A stretch of 64,000 nt of DNA from Zeimonas sp044507525 (GCA_044507525.1 JBIQJM010000006.1:1-64000); one strand, 5' to 3'. Shown: positions 19,255 through 30,500, counted from the first letter of the stretch. Notes: generated by a model not told the origin, from the sequence alone. Made by a program: numbers and translations.

Positions 19255-22200
19255 ATGGAGCTTCCGCAAGACCGGGAATCGCTGCGCCTGCGGGGCGCGC
19301 CCGTCGAGGCGCCGACCGCGCCGGCCGCGCGGGTGGCACCGGTGCCGAAGCCGGCCGGTGCCTGGGAGGACGACGACCCGCTCTGGTATCGCGACGCGGT
19401 GATCTACCAGCTGCACGTCAAGGCCTTCTTCGACTCCAACGGCGACGGGATGGGTGACTTCGTCGGGCTCACGTCGAAGCTCGACTACATCCGCGACCTC
19501 GGCGTCAACACGATCTGGGTGATGCCGTTCTACCCGTCGCCGCTGCGCGACGACGGCTACGACGTCTCCGACTATCGGAACGTGCATCCGCAGTACGGCG
19601 TGCGCAACGACGTGCGCACGTTCATCCGCGAGGCGCATCGCCGGCGGCTTCGCGTGATCACCGAGCTCGTCGTCAACCACACTTCCGACCAGCATCGCTG
19701 GTTCCAGGCGGCGCGGCGCGCGCCGCCCGGTTCGTCGAAGCGCAACTTCTACGTCTGGAGCGACGATCCGAACCGCTATGCCGGCACGCGGATCATCTTC
19801 ACCGACACCGAGTCCTCGAACTGGACCTGGGATCCAGTGGCGAACGCCTATTACTGGCACCGGTTCTTCAGTCACCAGCCCGACCTGAACTTCGACAATC
19901 CGCTGGTGCTGAAGGCGGTGGTCCGCGTGATGCGTTTCTGGCTCGACATGGGCGTCGACGGCTTCCGGCTCGACGCGATTCCCTACCTGGTCGAGCGCGA
20001 GGGCACCAGCAACGAGAACCTGCGCGAGACGCACGAGGTGATCAAGCGCATTCGCGCGATGCTCGACGAGCGCCACGCGAACCGCCTGCTGCTCGCCGAG
20101 GCCAACCAGTGGCCCGAGGACGTGCGCGAGTACTTCGGCGACGGCGACGAATGCCACATGGCGTACCACTTCCCGCTGATGCCGCGCATGTACATGGGCA
20201 TCGCGCAGGAAGACCGCCATCCGATCGTCGAGATCATGCAGCAGACGCCGGACATCCCCGGCAACTGCCAGTGGGCGATCTTCCTGCGCAACCACGACGA
20301 GCTGACGCTCGAGATGGTGACGAACCGCGAGCGCGACTACATGTATCGCACCTACGCGATCGACCCGCGCGCCCGCATCAACCTCGGGATCCGCCGCCGC
20401 CTGGCGCCGCTGATGGAGAACGACATCGATCGCATCAAGCTGATGAACAGCCTGCTGCTGTCGATGCCGGGCTCGCCCATTCTCTACTACGGCGACGAGA
20501 TCGGGATGGGCGACAACATCTTCCTCGGCGATCGAGACGGCGTGCGCACGCCGATGCAATGGAGCCCCGACCGCAACGCCGGCTTCTCGCGCGCCGATCC
20601 GCAGCGGCTGTACCTGCCGCCGATCATGGATCCGGTCTACGGCTACGAGGCGGTCAACGTCGAGGCGCAGGCGCGCGACCCTTCGTCGCTGCTGAACTGG
20701 ATGCGCCGGCTGCTCGCGGTGCGGCAGACGAGCCGCGCCTTCGGGCGCGGCCGGCTCGAGTTCCTGAAGCCGGGCAACCGCAAGATCCTCGCCTACCTGC
20801 GCGAGTACGAGTCGGGCGACGCGGACGAGGTGCTGTTGTGCGTGGCGAACCTGTCGCGCACGGCGCAGCCGGTCGAGCTGAGCCTGCCGCGCTTCCGCGG
20901 CTACGTGCCGGTCGAGATGATCGGCCGCACGCCCTTTCCGCCGATCGGCGAGCTGCCGTACCTGCTGACGCTGCCCGCGCACTCGTTCTACTGGTTCCGC
21001 CTGTCGCGCGAGGTCGAGGTGCCGCCGTGGCACGAGGAGCACATGGTCGGCGAGGACCTGCCGCTGCTCGTGCTCTTCGACGGATGGACGAGCCTGTTCC
21101 GCGACCGCGTCGTCCCGTGGCGCATCCGCATGGCGGAGAAGACGCGCGAGCAGCTCGAGCGCGAGGTGCTCGCGCGCTACGTGCCGCAGCAGCGCTGGTT
21201 CGCAGGCAAGGGGCAGCCGCTCGATTCGGTCGCGCTGCGCGACTGGGTCGTCGTCGAGCGGGCCGGACACAGCTGGCTGCTCGCGCTCGTCGACGCGATC
21301 GCGGCGCCGCACGACGCTCCCGGGGCGACGGCGGCGACGACGGCGACGACGCGGACGCCACCGGCGCCCGCGTCGTACTTCCTGCCGATGAGCCTCGTCT
21401 GGGGCGACATCGACGAGCCGCCGGTGCGTGCGCTCGGACCGTCGATCCTCTCGAAGGTTCGACAGCAGGCGCAGGTCGGCGTGATCGCCGATTCGATCGT
21501 CGACGAGGCCTTCTGCCGCGAGCTGGTCCGCGCGATCGGCCGGCGCGAGCGCCTCGCGCTCGCGCACGGTTCGATCTCCTTCGAGCCCTCCGCGTCGTAC
21601 GCGCGCATCGTCGACGCCGACGTCGATTCGCTGGAGCTGCAGCGCGGCGAGGGACAGTCGAGCAACGCGGTCGCGCTGCTCGGCGAGAAGCTCTTCGTCA
21701 AGGCCTACCGGCGCCTGCAGAAGGGCGTCAATCCGGAAGTCGAGGTCGGACGCTACCTGACCGACGTCGCCGGCTTCGCGCATTGCGTCGGCGTGGCCGG
21801 CTGGGTCGAGTACCGCGATGCCGACGGCGAGCCGACGACGCTGGCGATCGTGCAGCAGTACGTGCCCAACCAGGGCGACGCGTGGAGCTGGACGGTCGCC
21901 TATCTCGAGCGTTTCCTCGACGAGCGGCAGTTCCTCGCCGAGGTCGACGCGACGGTCGGCGTGCACGGCGCCTTCCTCGATCGCGTCGCGACGCTCGGCA
22001 TGCGCATCGGCGAGCTGCATCGCGCGTTCGCGCTGCGCACCGGCGACGCGGCCTTCGACCCGTCGCCCGCCGACGAAGGGGACGTCCAGCACTGGGTCGA
22101 TCGCGTGCGCGACGAAGCGCTCGCGTCGATGACGATGCTCGAGGCACGGATGCAGGACCTGCCCGAGGACGCGAAGGCGCTCGCGACGGAGGTGCTCGCG

Positions 22201-22710
22201 CGTCGCGACGACGTCGTCGCCGCGGCGAGCCGCATGCCGGGGGCGGGCGGCTTCCTGCGCGCGCGCCACCACGGCGACCTGCACCTCGGGCAGGTGCTGC
22301 TGTCGAACGACGACTTCCTGATCATCGATTTCGAGGGCGAACCGTCGCGCCCGATCGTCGAGCGGCGCGAGCGGCACACGCCGCTGCGCGACGTCGCCGG
22401 AATGCTGCGTTCGTTCGACTACGCCCGCCAGGTCGTGCTGCGCGACGTGCTGCACGGGCCGGAGGACGCGCAGGCGGTCTCCGAGGCGGCGGTGCGCTGG
22501 CTCGCGCAGGCGCGCGAGGCCTTTCTCGCCGGCTACCTGCGCGCGGTCGACGGGGCGGCGCTGTTCCCCTCGCTCGACGCCGCGCTGGCGCTGATCCGCC
22601 TGCTCGAGTTCGAGAAGGTGCTCTACGAGCTGCGCTACGAACTGCAGAACCGGCCCGGCTGGGTCGCCATCCCGCTGCAGGGAATCGTCGATTCGCTGCG
22701 GCGAGACTGA
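19255..22710 (+). CDS. treS: Trehalose synthase / maltokinase fusion
   Basis: This 1151-residue bifunctional protein begins with a TreS domain (about 40-580) that interconverts trehalose and maltose: D240 (GFRLDAIPYL), E282 (LLAEANQW) and D348 (RNHDELTL). The C-terminal half (about 630-1150) is a Pep2-type maltokinase making maltose 1-phosphate. It starts with RYVPQQRWFAGKG and carries the kinase motifs HGDLHLGQ (D1008) and IDFEGEP (D1025). A short Ala/Thr-rich repeat near residue 700 interrupts the kinase N-lobe. TreS-Pep2 fusions are well known. The product feeds GlgE directly. The ATG lies 17 bases after the glgE stop. Confidence 0.95.
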   Translation: MELPQDRESLRLRGAPVEAPTAPAARVAPVPKPAGAWEDDDPLWYRDAVIYQLHVKAFFDSNGDGMGDFVGLTSKLDYIRDLGVNTIWVMPFYPSPLRDDGYDVSDYRNVHPQYGVRNDVRTFIREAHRRRLRVITELVVNHTSDQHRWFQAARRAPPGSSKRNFYVWSDDPNRYAGTRIIFTDTESSNWTWDPVANAYYWHRFFSHQPDLNFDNPLVLKAVVRVMRFWLDMGVDGFRLDAIPYLVEREGTSNENLRETHEVIKRIRAMLDERHANRLLLAEANQWPEDVREYFGDGDECHMAYHFPLMPRMYMGIAQEDRHPIVEIMQQTPDIPGNCQWAIFLRNHDELTLEMVTNRERDYMYRTYAIDPRARINLGIRRRLAPLMENDIDRIKLMNSLLLSMPGSPILYYGDEIGMGDNIFLGDRDGVRTPMQWSPDRNAGFSRADPQRLYLPPIMDPVYGYEAVNVEAQARDPSSLLNWMRRLLAVRQTSRAFGRGRLEFLKPGNRKILAYLREYESGDADEVLLCVANLSRTAQPVELSLPRFRGYVPVEMIGRTPFPPIGELPYLLTLPAHSFYWFRLSREVEVPPWHEEHMVGEDLPLLVLFDGWTSLFRDRVVPWRIRMAEKTREQLEREVLARYVPQQRWFAGKGQPLDSVALRDWVVVERAGHSWLLALVDAIAAPHDAPGATAATTATTRTPPAPASYFLPMSLVWGDIDEPPVRALGPSILSKVRQQAQVGVIADSIVDEAFCRELVRAIGRRERLALAHGSISFEPSASYARIVDADVDSLELQRGEGQSSNAVALLGEKLFVKAYRRLQKGVNPEVEVGRYLTDVAGFAHCVGVAGWVEYRDADGEPTTLAIVQQYVPNQGDAWSWTVAYLERFLDERQFLAEVDATVGVHGAFLDRVATLGMRIGELHRAFALRTGDAAFDPSPADEGDVQHWVDRVRDEALASMTMLEARMQDLPEDAKALATEVLARRDDVVAAASRMPGAGGFLRARHHGDLHLGQVLLSNDDFLIIDFEGEPSRPIVERRERHTPLRDVAGMLRSFDYARQVVLRDVLHGPEDAQAVSEAAVRWLAQAREAFLAGYLRAVDGAALFPSLDAALALIRLLEFEKVLYELRYELQNRPGWVAIPLQGIVDSLRRD

Positions 22711-22724
22711 ACGGGGAGACGAGC

Positions 22725-23411
22725 ATGCAGGGCGTTGACATGGTGTTCGAGCCGCTGCGCATCTGGATCGCGCAGGCGAGTGCCTGGTTGCCGCGGCTGC
22801 TGCTGGCGCTGGTCGTCCTGCTGGTCGGCTGGCTGATCGCGAAGGCCGCCCGCTTCGCCGTGGTCAGGGCGCTGCGCGCGGTGAACTTCCAGGTCGTGAC
22901 CGAGCGCGCCGGCATCGACGGTTTCCTCGCGCAGGGCGGCGCCTCCGAGGGGGCGATCGGACTGTTCGGCACGCTCGCCTGGTGGCTGGTCATGCTAGGC
23001 GCGGCGGTCGTCGCATCGAACACGCTCGGGCTCGACTACGTCAGCGGCCTGCTGACGAGCGTGATCCTGTTCGTGCCGAAGCTGCTGGTCGCGCTCGTCA
23101 TCGTGGTGTTCGGCGCCTACTTCGCGCGTTTCGTCGGCAACGCGGTGATCGGTCACTGGAGCGAGCTCGGCGTCGGCGACGCGACGCTGCTCGGGCACCT
23201 CGCGCGCACCGCCGTGCTCGTGTTCGTCGCGCTGATCGCGCTCGACCAGCTCGAGATCGGCGGCAACATCGTCCGGCAGAGCTTCCTCGTCGTTCTCGGC
23301 GGCTTCGTGCTCGCACTGGCGCTCGCCTTCGGGCTCGGCGCGCGCGAGCGCGCGGCGCTGCTGATCGAACGATGGTGGCCGCGCCGCGGCGACGACCGCG
23401 AACTGCCATGA
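22725..23411 (+). CDS. Mechanosensitive-channel-like membrane protein (conserved TM helix family)
   Basis: This 228-residue integral membrane protein has about five hydrophobic segments (near 20-42, 82-102, 110-133, 155-175 and 185-205). The repeated pattern of LLLALVVLLVGWLIAKAARFAV and LLVALVIVVFGAYFARFV resembles the MscS-related conserved TM helix family. The soluble MscS beta domain is absent, so gating as a full MscS is not assured. It starts 14 bases after treS and its stop overlaps glgX as ATGA, so it is translated with the trehalose enzymes. A role in osmotic balance tied to trehalose levels is plausible but inferred. Confidence 0.82.
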   Translation: MQGVDMVFEPLRIWIAQASAWLPRLLLALVVLLVGWLIAKAARFAVVRALRAVNFQVVTERAGIDGFLAQGGASEGAIGLFGTLAWWLVMLGAAVVASNTLGLDYVSGLLTSVILFVPKLLVALVIVVFGAYFARFVGNAVIGHWSELGVGDATLLGHLARTAVLVFVALIALDQLEIGGNIVRQSFLVVLGGFVLALALAFGLGARERAALLIERWWPRRGDDRELP

Positions 23412-25594
23412 AGTCGATCGGCCGCGCGCCTGCCGTCTGGCCGGGGGTGCCCTATCCGCACGGCGCGACCTGGAACGGCGAAGGGGTGAACTTCGCGATC
23501 TTCTCGGAGGGCGCCGAGCGCGTCGAGCTGTGCCTGTTCGACGCGGCCGGGCACCGCGAGACGCGCCGCATCGAGATGCGCGAGCGCACCGACAACGTCT
23601 GGCACTGCTACCTGCCGCAGGCGCGCCCCGGCCTGCTGTACGGCTACCGGCTGCACGGCCCGTATCGCCCGGAGGAGGGGCTGCGCTTCAATCCGCACAA
23701 GCTGCTGCTCGATCCGTACGCGAAGGCGATCGCGGGCACCGTGCGCTGGCACGACGCGCTTTTCGGCTACACGGTCGGCAGCCGACGCGAGGACCTGTCC
23801 TTCGACCGGCGCGACAGCGCGCCCTTCATGCCCCGGGGGCGCGTGATGGAGACCGCGTTCTCGTGGGGCGACGACCGCGGCCCGCGGGTGCCGTGGAACG
23901 AAACGGTGGTCTACGAACTGAACGTGCGCGGCTTCACGCTGCTGCATCCGCTGCTTCCCGAGGCGCTGCGCGGAACCTATGCCGGGCTCGCGCATCCGTC
24001 GGTCGTCGACTACCTGCAGCGGCTCGGCGTCACCACCGTCGAGCTGATGCCGGTACATGCGTTCATCGACGACCGGCGGCTGGTCGGCATGGGGCTGCGC
24101 AACTACTGGGGCTACAACACGCTGAGCTATTTCGCGCCCGAGGCGCGCTACAGCGCGTCGGGGCGGATCCAGGAATTCAAGACGATGGTCAAGGCGCTGC
24201 ACTCGGCCGGCATCGAGGTCGTCATCGACGTCGTCTACAACCACACCTGCGAGGGCAATCATCTCGGGCCGACGCTGAGCCTGCGCGGGGTCGACAACGC
24301 CACCTACTACCGGCTCGACCCGTCCGAGCCGCGCTACTACACCGACTACACCGGCTGCGGCAACACGGTGAACCTGCCGAACCCGCAGGCGCTGCAGCTC
24401 GTGATGGACTCGCTGCGCTACTGGGTCGAGGACATGCACGTCGACGGCTTCCGCTTCGACCTGGCGCCGGCGCTCGCGCGCGAGGCCGGCGGCGTCGAGA
24501 GCTGGAGCAGTTTCTTCGACGTCATTCGCCAGGACCCGGTGCTGAACCGCGTCAACCTGATCGCCGAGCCCTGGGACACGGGCATCGGCGGATACCAGGT
24601 CGGCAACTTCCCGGTCGGCTGGGCCGAGTGGAACGACCGCTATCGCGACGGCATGCGTTCGTACTGGAAGGGCGACGGCGGAGTGATCGGCGAGTTCGCG
24701 CGCCGGCTCACCGGATCGAGCGACCTGTACGGCCGCTCGGGGCGGCGCCCGCACGCGAGCATCAACTACGTCACTGCGCACGACGGCTTCACGCTGGCCG
24801 ACCTCGTTTCGTACAACGAACGGCACAACGAGGCGAACGGGCAGGACGGCGCCGACGGACACGACCACAACCTGTCGTGGAACTGCGGCGTCGAGGGGCC
24901 GACCGACGATCCGGAGGTGCTCGCGCTGCGTGCGCGCCAGCAACGCAATTTCCTCGCGACGCTGCTGCTGTCGCACGGCGTGCCGATGCTGCTCGCCGGC
25001 GACGAGCTGGGGCGCACGCAACGCGGCAACAACAACGCCTATTGCCAGGACAACGAGATCTCCTGGCTCGACTGGGACGTCGGCGAGGACGGCGAGCGGC
25101 TGTTCGCGTTCACGCGGCGGTTGATCGCGCTGCGCCGGATGCATCCGGTGTTCCGCCGGCGCGATTTCTTCCAGGGTCGCCCGCTGCACGGCAGCGACCT
25201 GAAGGACGTGCTCTGGCTGCGCCCGGACGGCCACGAGATGAGCGGCGACGAATGGGAGCACACGCAGGCGCGCAGTCTCGCGGTCTACCTGTCGGGCGCC
25301 GGACTGCACGACGTCGACGCCCACGGCCGTCCGCTGCAGGACGACGACTTCCTGATGCTGTTCAACGCGCACCACGAGGCGATGCCCTTCGTCCTTCCGG
25401 TGCTCGACGGCGCGCCCTGGCGCCTGGTGCTCGACACCGCGACCTTCGACCGTCGCGATCCCGTGTTCGGCGACGCCGGCCGGGGCTCGCCGGCCGATCC
25501 CTTCCCGGTCGGCGAGACGACCGATGCCGGCGAGCGTCACGTGTTGCACGGGCGAGCGCTCGCGCTGCTCACGCGTCCGGCGGCCCAGCCATGA
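23408..25594 (+). CDS. glgX: Glycogen debranching enzyme GlgX
   Basis: This 728-residue GH13_11 isoamylase-type enzyme hydrolyses alpha-1,6 branches of glycogen or limit dextrin. A CBM48 domain is at about 10-110 (PHGATWNGEGVNFAIFSEGA). The barrel has nucleophile D351 (GFRFDLAPALARE), acid/base E387 (LIAEPWDTG) and AHDGFTLADL near the third acid. MLLAGDELGRTQRGNNNAYCQ is a typical GlgX block. The length matches the family. The start overlaps the channel gene and the end overlaps treZ, both as ATGA. It supplies linear maltodextrins for MalQ-TreY and TreZ. Confidence 0.95.
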   Translation: MKSIGRAPAVWPGVPYPHGATWNGEGVNFAIFSEGAERVELCLFDAAGHRETRRIEMRERTDNVWHCYLPQARPGLLYGYRLHGPYRPEEGLRFNPHKLLLDPYAKAIAGTVRWHDALFGYTVGSRREDLSFDRRDSAPFMPRGRVMETAFSWGDDRGPRVPWNETVVYELNVRGFTLLHPLLPEALRGTYAGLAHPSVVDYLQRLGVTTVELMPVHAFIDDRRLVGMGLRNYWGYNTLSYFAPEARYSASGRIQEFKTMVKALHSAGIEVVIDVVYNHTCEGNHLGPTLSLRGVDNATYYRLDPSEPRYYTDYTGCGNTVNLPNPQALQLVMDSLRYWVEDMHVDGFRFDLAPALAREAGGVESWSSFFDVIRQDPVLNRVNLIAEPWDTGIGGYQVGNFPVGWAEWNDRYRDGMRSYWKGDGGVIGEFARRLTGSSDLYGRSGRRPHASINYVTAHDGFTLADLVSYNERHNEANGQDGADGHDHNLSWNCGVEGPTDDPEVLALRARQQRNFLATLLLSHGVPMLLAGDELGRTQRGNNNAYCQDNEISWLDWDVGEDGERLFAFTRRLIALRRMHPVFRRRDFFQGRPLHGSDLKDVLWLRPDGHEMSGDEWEHTQARSLAVYLSGAGLHDVDAHGRPLQDDDFLMLFNAHHEAMPFVLPVLDGAPWRLVLDTATFDRRDPVFGDAGRGSPADPFPVGETTDAGERHVLHGRALALLTRPAAQP

Positions 25595-27504
25595 AACGCG
25601 TGCACGAGATGCCCTTCGGTGCGGCGTTGCGCGACGGCGGCGGCGCGCGATTCCGGTTGTGGGCCCCGGCCCGCGTAGAGGTGGGGCTCGAGCTGCTGCG
25701 CGCCCGTGGCGATGCGGCGGATGCGCCGCCGGCGTTCGAGCCGGTGGCCTGCGTGCCGATGCAGCGCGACGACCGGGGCTGGCACACGGCCGAGGTCGCC
25801 GATGCGCGTGCCGGGCTGTTCTATCGCTTCCGCGTCGACGAGGCGCTCGCGGTGCCCGATCCGGCGTCGCGCTGCAATCCCTTCGACGTGCACGGGCCGA
25901 GCGAGCTCGTCGACCCGCGGGCGCACGAGTGGCGCGACGACGGCTGGCGCGGGCGGCCCTGGCACGAGGCGGTCGTCTACGAGATGCACGTCGGCACCTT
26001 CACCGCGGAAGGAAGCTTCGACGCGGCACGGCGCCGCCTGGACGAGTTGGCGGCGCTCGGCGTGACCGCGGTCGAGCTGATGCCGGTCGCCGAGTTCCCC
26101 GGTACGCGCGGCTGGGGCTACGACGGCGTGCTGCCCTATGCGCCCGACGCCTCGTACGGCCGCCCCGAGGACCTGAAGCGTTTCGTCGAGCACGCGCACG
26201 CGCTGCGCATGATGGTGCTGCTCGACGTCGTCTACAACCACTTCGGACCCGAAGGCAACTACCTGCACGCCTACGCACCGCAGTTCTTCGATGCGTCCCG
26301 CCACACCCCGTGGGGCGCGGCGATCGATTTCGACGGGCCGTCGAGCGCGCCGGTGCGTGCGTTCTTCGTGCACAACGCGCTGTACTGGATCGTCGAGTAC
26401 GGGTTCGACGGGCTGCGGCTCGATGCGGTGCATGCGATCGAGGACCGTTCCTCGCCCGGCATCGTGGAGGAGATCGCGCGTGCGCTGCGCGACGGGCCGG
26501 GGCGCGATCGCTTCGTGCACGTCGTGCTCGAGAACGATCGCAACGATGCCGACCGGCTGCGCCGCGCGAACGGCGAGGCGGTGATCGCCGACGCGCAGTG
26601 GAACGACGACCTGCATCATGCGCTGCACGTCGTGCTGACGGGCGAGACCGACGGCTACTACGCCGACTACGCGGATGCGCCGCTGCAGCGTCTCGGACGC
26701 GCGCTGGCCGAGGGCTTCGTCTACCAGGGCGAGCCGTCGGCCTTCCGCGGCGGCGAAGCGCGCGGGATGCCGAGCGCGCAGCTGCCGCCGTCGGCCTTCG
26801 TCGCCTACGTGCACACGCACGACCAGGTCGGCAATCGCGCGTTCGGCGAACGCCTCGATGCGATCGCCGATGCGCGCCGGATGCCCGCGGCGCTCGCCTG
26901 CGCGCTGCTCGGGGCGCAGGTGCCGATGCTGTTCATGGGCGACGAATACGCCGCGTCGACACCCTTCCTGTACTTCTGCGATTTCGGCCCCGAGCTCGCC
27001 GACGCGGTGCGCGACGGAAGGCGCGCGGAGTTCGGGCGCTTCGCGGCATTCCGCGACCCGGCGGCGCGCGAGGCGATTCCCGACCCGAACGCGCTGCAGA
27101 CCTTCACGGCGTCGAAGCTCGATCGCGACGAGCGCGCGTCGTCTCCGCATCGCGAGCGCCTCGCGCTCGTCGAACGGATGCTCGGCGTGCGGCGCGCCGT
27201 GGTCGATCGCCTCGCTTCGATCCGCAGCGGCGGTCGATGGGAGACGCAGGGGCGACGGCTGAGCGTGCGCTGGACGATCGGATCGGCCGCCGGCGGTGGC
27301 GGCGTCGGAGGGAATGCACGGCCTGCGCCCGCTCCGGCGACGCTGGTCCTGCACCTGAACTTCGGCGACGACGAAGCGCGGGTGCCGGTCGGCGCGTCCT
27401 TCGACGCGCTGTTCACGCACGCGGCGAGCCGTCGCGGCGGCGCCCGCACCTGGGCGCTCGCGCCCGGCGGCGTGCTCTACGGGCAGGATGCCGCCAGTGG
27501 CTGA
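25591..27504 (+). CDS. treZ: Malto-oligosyltrehalose trehalohydrolase
   Basis: This 637-residue GH13_10 enzyme cleaves free trehalose from maltooligosyl-trehalose. A CBM48-like domain (about 1-105, FRLWAPARVEVGLELL) precedes the barrel with WGYDGVLPYAPDASYGRPEDLK. The catalytic pair is D278 (LRLDAVHAI) and E314 (VVLENDRND); VHTHDQVGNRAFGERL carries the third acid. The length is slightly above the usual 560-610 because of a Gly/Ala-rich linker near residue 570. The stop overlaps the start of malQ-treY by 17 bases, pairing it with TreY in the same transcript. Confidence 0.95.
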   Translation: MKRVHEMPFGAALRDGGGARFRLWAPARVEVGLELLRARGDAADAPPAFEPVACVPMQRDDRGWHTAEVADARAGLFYRFRVDEALAVPDPASRCNPFDVHGPSELVDPRAHEWRDDGWRGRPWHEAVVYEMHVGTFTAEGSFDAARRRLDELAALGVTAVELMPVAEFPGTRGWGYDGVLPYAPDASYGRPEDLKRFVEHAHALRMMVLLDVVYNHFGPEGNYLHAYAPQFFDASRHTPWGAAIDFDGPSSAPVRAFFVHNALYWIVEYGFDGLRLDAVHAIEDRSSPGIVEEIARALRDGPGRDRFVHVVLENDRNDADRLRRANGEAVIADAQWNDDLHHALHVVLTGETDGYYADYADAPLQRLGRALAEGFVYQGEPSAFRGGEARGMPSAQLPPSAFVAYVHTHDQVGNRAFGERLDAIADARRMPAALACALLGAQVPMLFMGDEYAASTPFLYFCDFGPELADAVRDGRRAEFGRFAAFRDPAAREAIPDPNALQTFTASKLDRDERASSPHRERLALVERMLGVRRAVVDRLASIRSGGRWETQGRRLSVRWTIGSAAGGGGVGGNARPAPAPATLVLHLNFGDDEARVPVGASFDALFTHAASRRGGARTWALAPGGVLYGQDAASG

Positions 27505-30500
27505 GGCCACGCCGCGGCAGCGCCTGGAGTGGCTCGCCGGCGCCTTCGACGTCGAGGCGTCGTACGACGACGTCTGGGGGCGCCGCCACGCGGTATCGGA
27601 CGACGGCCTGCGCGCGCTGCTCCGGGAACTGGGCGTCGCCGCCGGCGACGAAGCCGAAGTCGATCGCAGCCTCGCCGACACGCACCCGCGCTACTGGACG
27701 CGGCTGGCCGAGCCGGTGGTCGCGGCGACGCTTCCGGCGACGCGCATCGGATTGCTCCTGCGCCTGCCGCGACGCGACGGCGACGCCTTGCCCATCGACT
27801 GGCGCTTCGTCGGCGAAGACGGCATGGTCGTCGAGGGATCCGCCGACGCCGACGCGCTGCCGTTGCAGGAAGCGACCGAGGTCGCCGGCGTGCGCCACGA
27901 GGCGCGTCGGCTCGAGCTCGACCTGGCGCCCGCACCCGGCTATCACCGGCTCGTGCTGCGCGCGGGCGCTTCGGAAGCGCAGGTGCTGGTCATCGTCGCG
28001 CCGCCGCGCTGCTTCCTCCCGCCGGCGCTGCGCGCCGGGCAGCGCGCCTGGGGGTGGGCCGTGCAGCTCTACGGGCTGCGCTCCTCGCGCGACTGGGGCG
28101 TCGGCGACTTCGGCGACCTGCTGGCGCTGGTCGACGTCGCAGCGGCGCGCGGCGCGAGTGCGATCGGATTGAACCCGCTGCACGCGCGCTTCGCGCACAA
28201 CCCGGCGCACGTCAGTCCCTATGCGCCGTCTTCGCGGCTGTGGCTCGACGCGCTCGCCCTCGACGTCGAGGCCGTCGACGGATTCGACGAGGCCCAGGCG
28301 GCGCGCGCGATCGTGCGCTCGGAGGCCTTCCAGGCGCGGCTCGACGCATTGCGCGCGTGCGCGCTCGTCGACTTCCCGGGCGTCGCTGCGCTCAAGCATC
28401 CGGTGCTGCGCGCGCTGTATGCGCACTTCCGCAACGAACACCTTGCCGCCGACACGGCGCTCGCGCGCGACTTCCGCGCCTTCCAGGAGAAGGGGGGGCG
28501 CGCATTGCGCCGGCACGCGCTGTTCGAGGCCCTGCAGGAGCACTTCCACGCGCAGGACCCGTCGATCTGGGGGTGGCAGGCATGGCCGCCGGAATTCCGC
28601 GACGTCGACTCCGCCGAGGTGCGCCGCTTCGAGTCGGCGCAAGTCGAGCGCATCGAATACCACGAGTACCTGCAATGGCAGGCCGACCGGCAGCTCGCAC
28701 GCGTGGCGCAGCGCTGCCGGGAGCGCGGGATGGCGATCGGCCTGTATCTCGATCTCGCGGTATCGGTCGACCGCGCCGGCTCGGATGCCTGGTCGTTCGC
28801 TGACTGCCACGCGGGCGCGGCGAGCGTAGGCGCGCCCCCCGACGAGTTCAACCTGCTCGGCCAGGACTGGGGGCTGCCGCCGCTGATCCCCGGCGCCTTG
28901 CGCGCGCATCGCCACGAGCCCTTCGTGCTCGCGCTGCGCGCGAACATGCGGCACGCCGGGGCCGTGCGCATCGATCACGTCATGTCGCTGATGCGCCTGT
29001 ACTGGGTGCCGCCGGGCGCGGGTGCGCGCGACGGCGCCTACGTCCGCTACCCGTTCGACGAGATGCTCGCGATCGTCGCGCTCGAGAGCCATCGCAACCG
29101 TTGCCTGGTGATCGGCGAGGACCTGGGAACGGTCCCGCCCTCGCTGCGCGACGCGCTCGCGCGCGTGCGGGTGCTGTCGTACCGGCTGCTGTACTTCGAG
29201 CGCGACGCGTGCGGAGGCTTTCTCGCGCCGGCCGAGTATCCGCGCGATGCGCTGGTGTCGATCGGCACGCACGACCTGCCGACGCTGTCGGGCTGGTGGA
29301 GCGGCCACGATCTGCGCCTGCGCGCCGAACTGCAGCTCTTTCCCGACGACGAGACGCGGCGCGAGCAGGAGAACGCGCGAACGCGCGACCGGGTGCGGCT
29401 GGTCGCCGCGCTGGTGCGCGAAGGCGCGCTGCACGACGAGCGCGAAGCGCAGGAAACGGCCGCCGGTCCGCTGACGCCCGCGCTGGTCGACGCGGTGCAT
29501 CGATATCTCGCGTCGACGCCGTCGCGCCTGATGATGGTCCAGCCGGAGGACTGGCTCGGCGTCGTCGACCAGAGCAACCTGCCGGGCACCACCGACGCGC
29601 ATCCGAACTGGCGGCGCCGGCTGCCGCTCGACGTCGAGGCGCTGTCGAGCGATGCGGCGACCGCGAGGCTCGCCGGCGTGCTGGGCGCGCTTCGCGAAAC
29701 GCCGCGTGAACGCGCCGTCGCCGCGCCGCCGGCACAGGCGCGCATTCCGCGGTCGACCTACCGCGTGCAGTTGCAGCGCAGCTTCGGCTTCGCCGACGCC
29801 TTGCGCGTGCTGCCGTACCTGGACCGCCTCGGCGTCGGCGACCTCTACTGCTCGCCGATCCTCGTCGCGCGGCCGGGCAGCACGCACGGCTACGACATCG
29901 TCGACCATCGGCGCATCAGCGAGGAGCTGGGCGGAGAGACCGGCTTCGAGGCCCTGTCGGACGCGCTGCGCGCGCGCGGGATGGGGCTGCTGTGCGACGT
30001 CGTGCCGAACCACATGGGCGTGCTGTGCGACGACAACGCGTGGTGGATGGACGTGCTCGAGCACGGCGAGGCATCGGCGCACGCGCGCTACTTCGACATC
30101 GACTGGCATCCGCCGAACGGCGACCTGCACGGCAAGGTGCTCGTGCCGCTGCTCGGCGACCACTACGGCGACGTGCTCGAACGCGGCGAGCTCGAGTTGC
30201 GCTTCGCAGCCGATCGCGGCCGTTTCCGGATCGGCTATCACGAGCACCGGCTGCCGATCGACCCGCTGACGGCGGCGACGGTGCTGCGGCTCGCCCGCGA
30301 GCGCCTGGTGCGCGCGGGGGCCGGGCAGGCGCAACGGCTGGCGCTGCTCGACGTCGTCGAGTGCTTCGAGCGGCTGCCGCCGAGGATCGCCTGGACGGAA
30401 CCGGCCGGGGCCGGCGCGCGCGCCGCCGCAGCCGACGCGTGCGCCGATGCGCTCGCGCGCCTCGTCGCCGCGCAGCCGGCGGTGCGCGAGGCGATCGACG

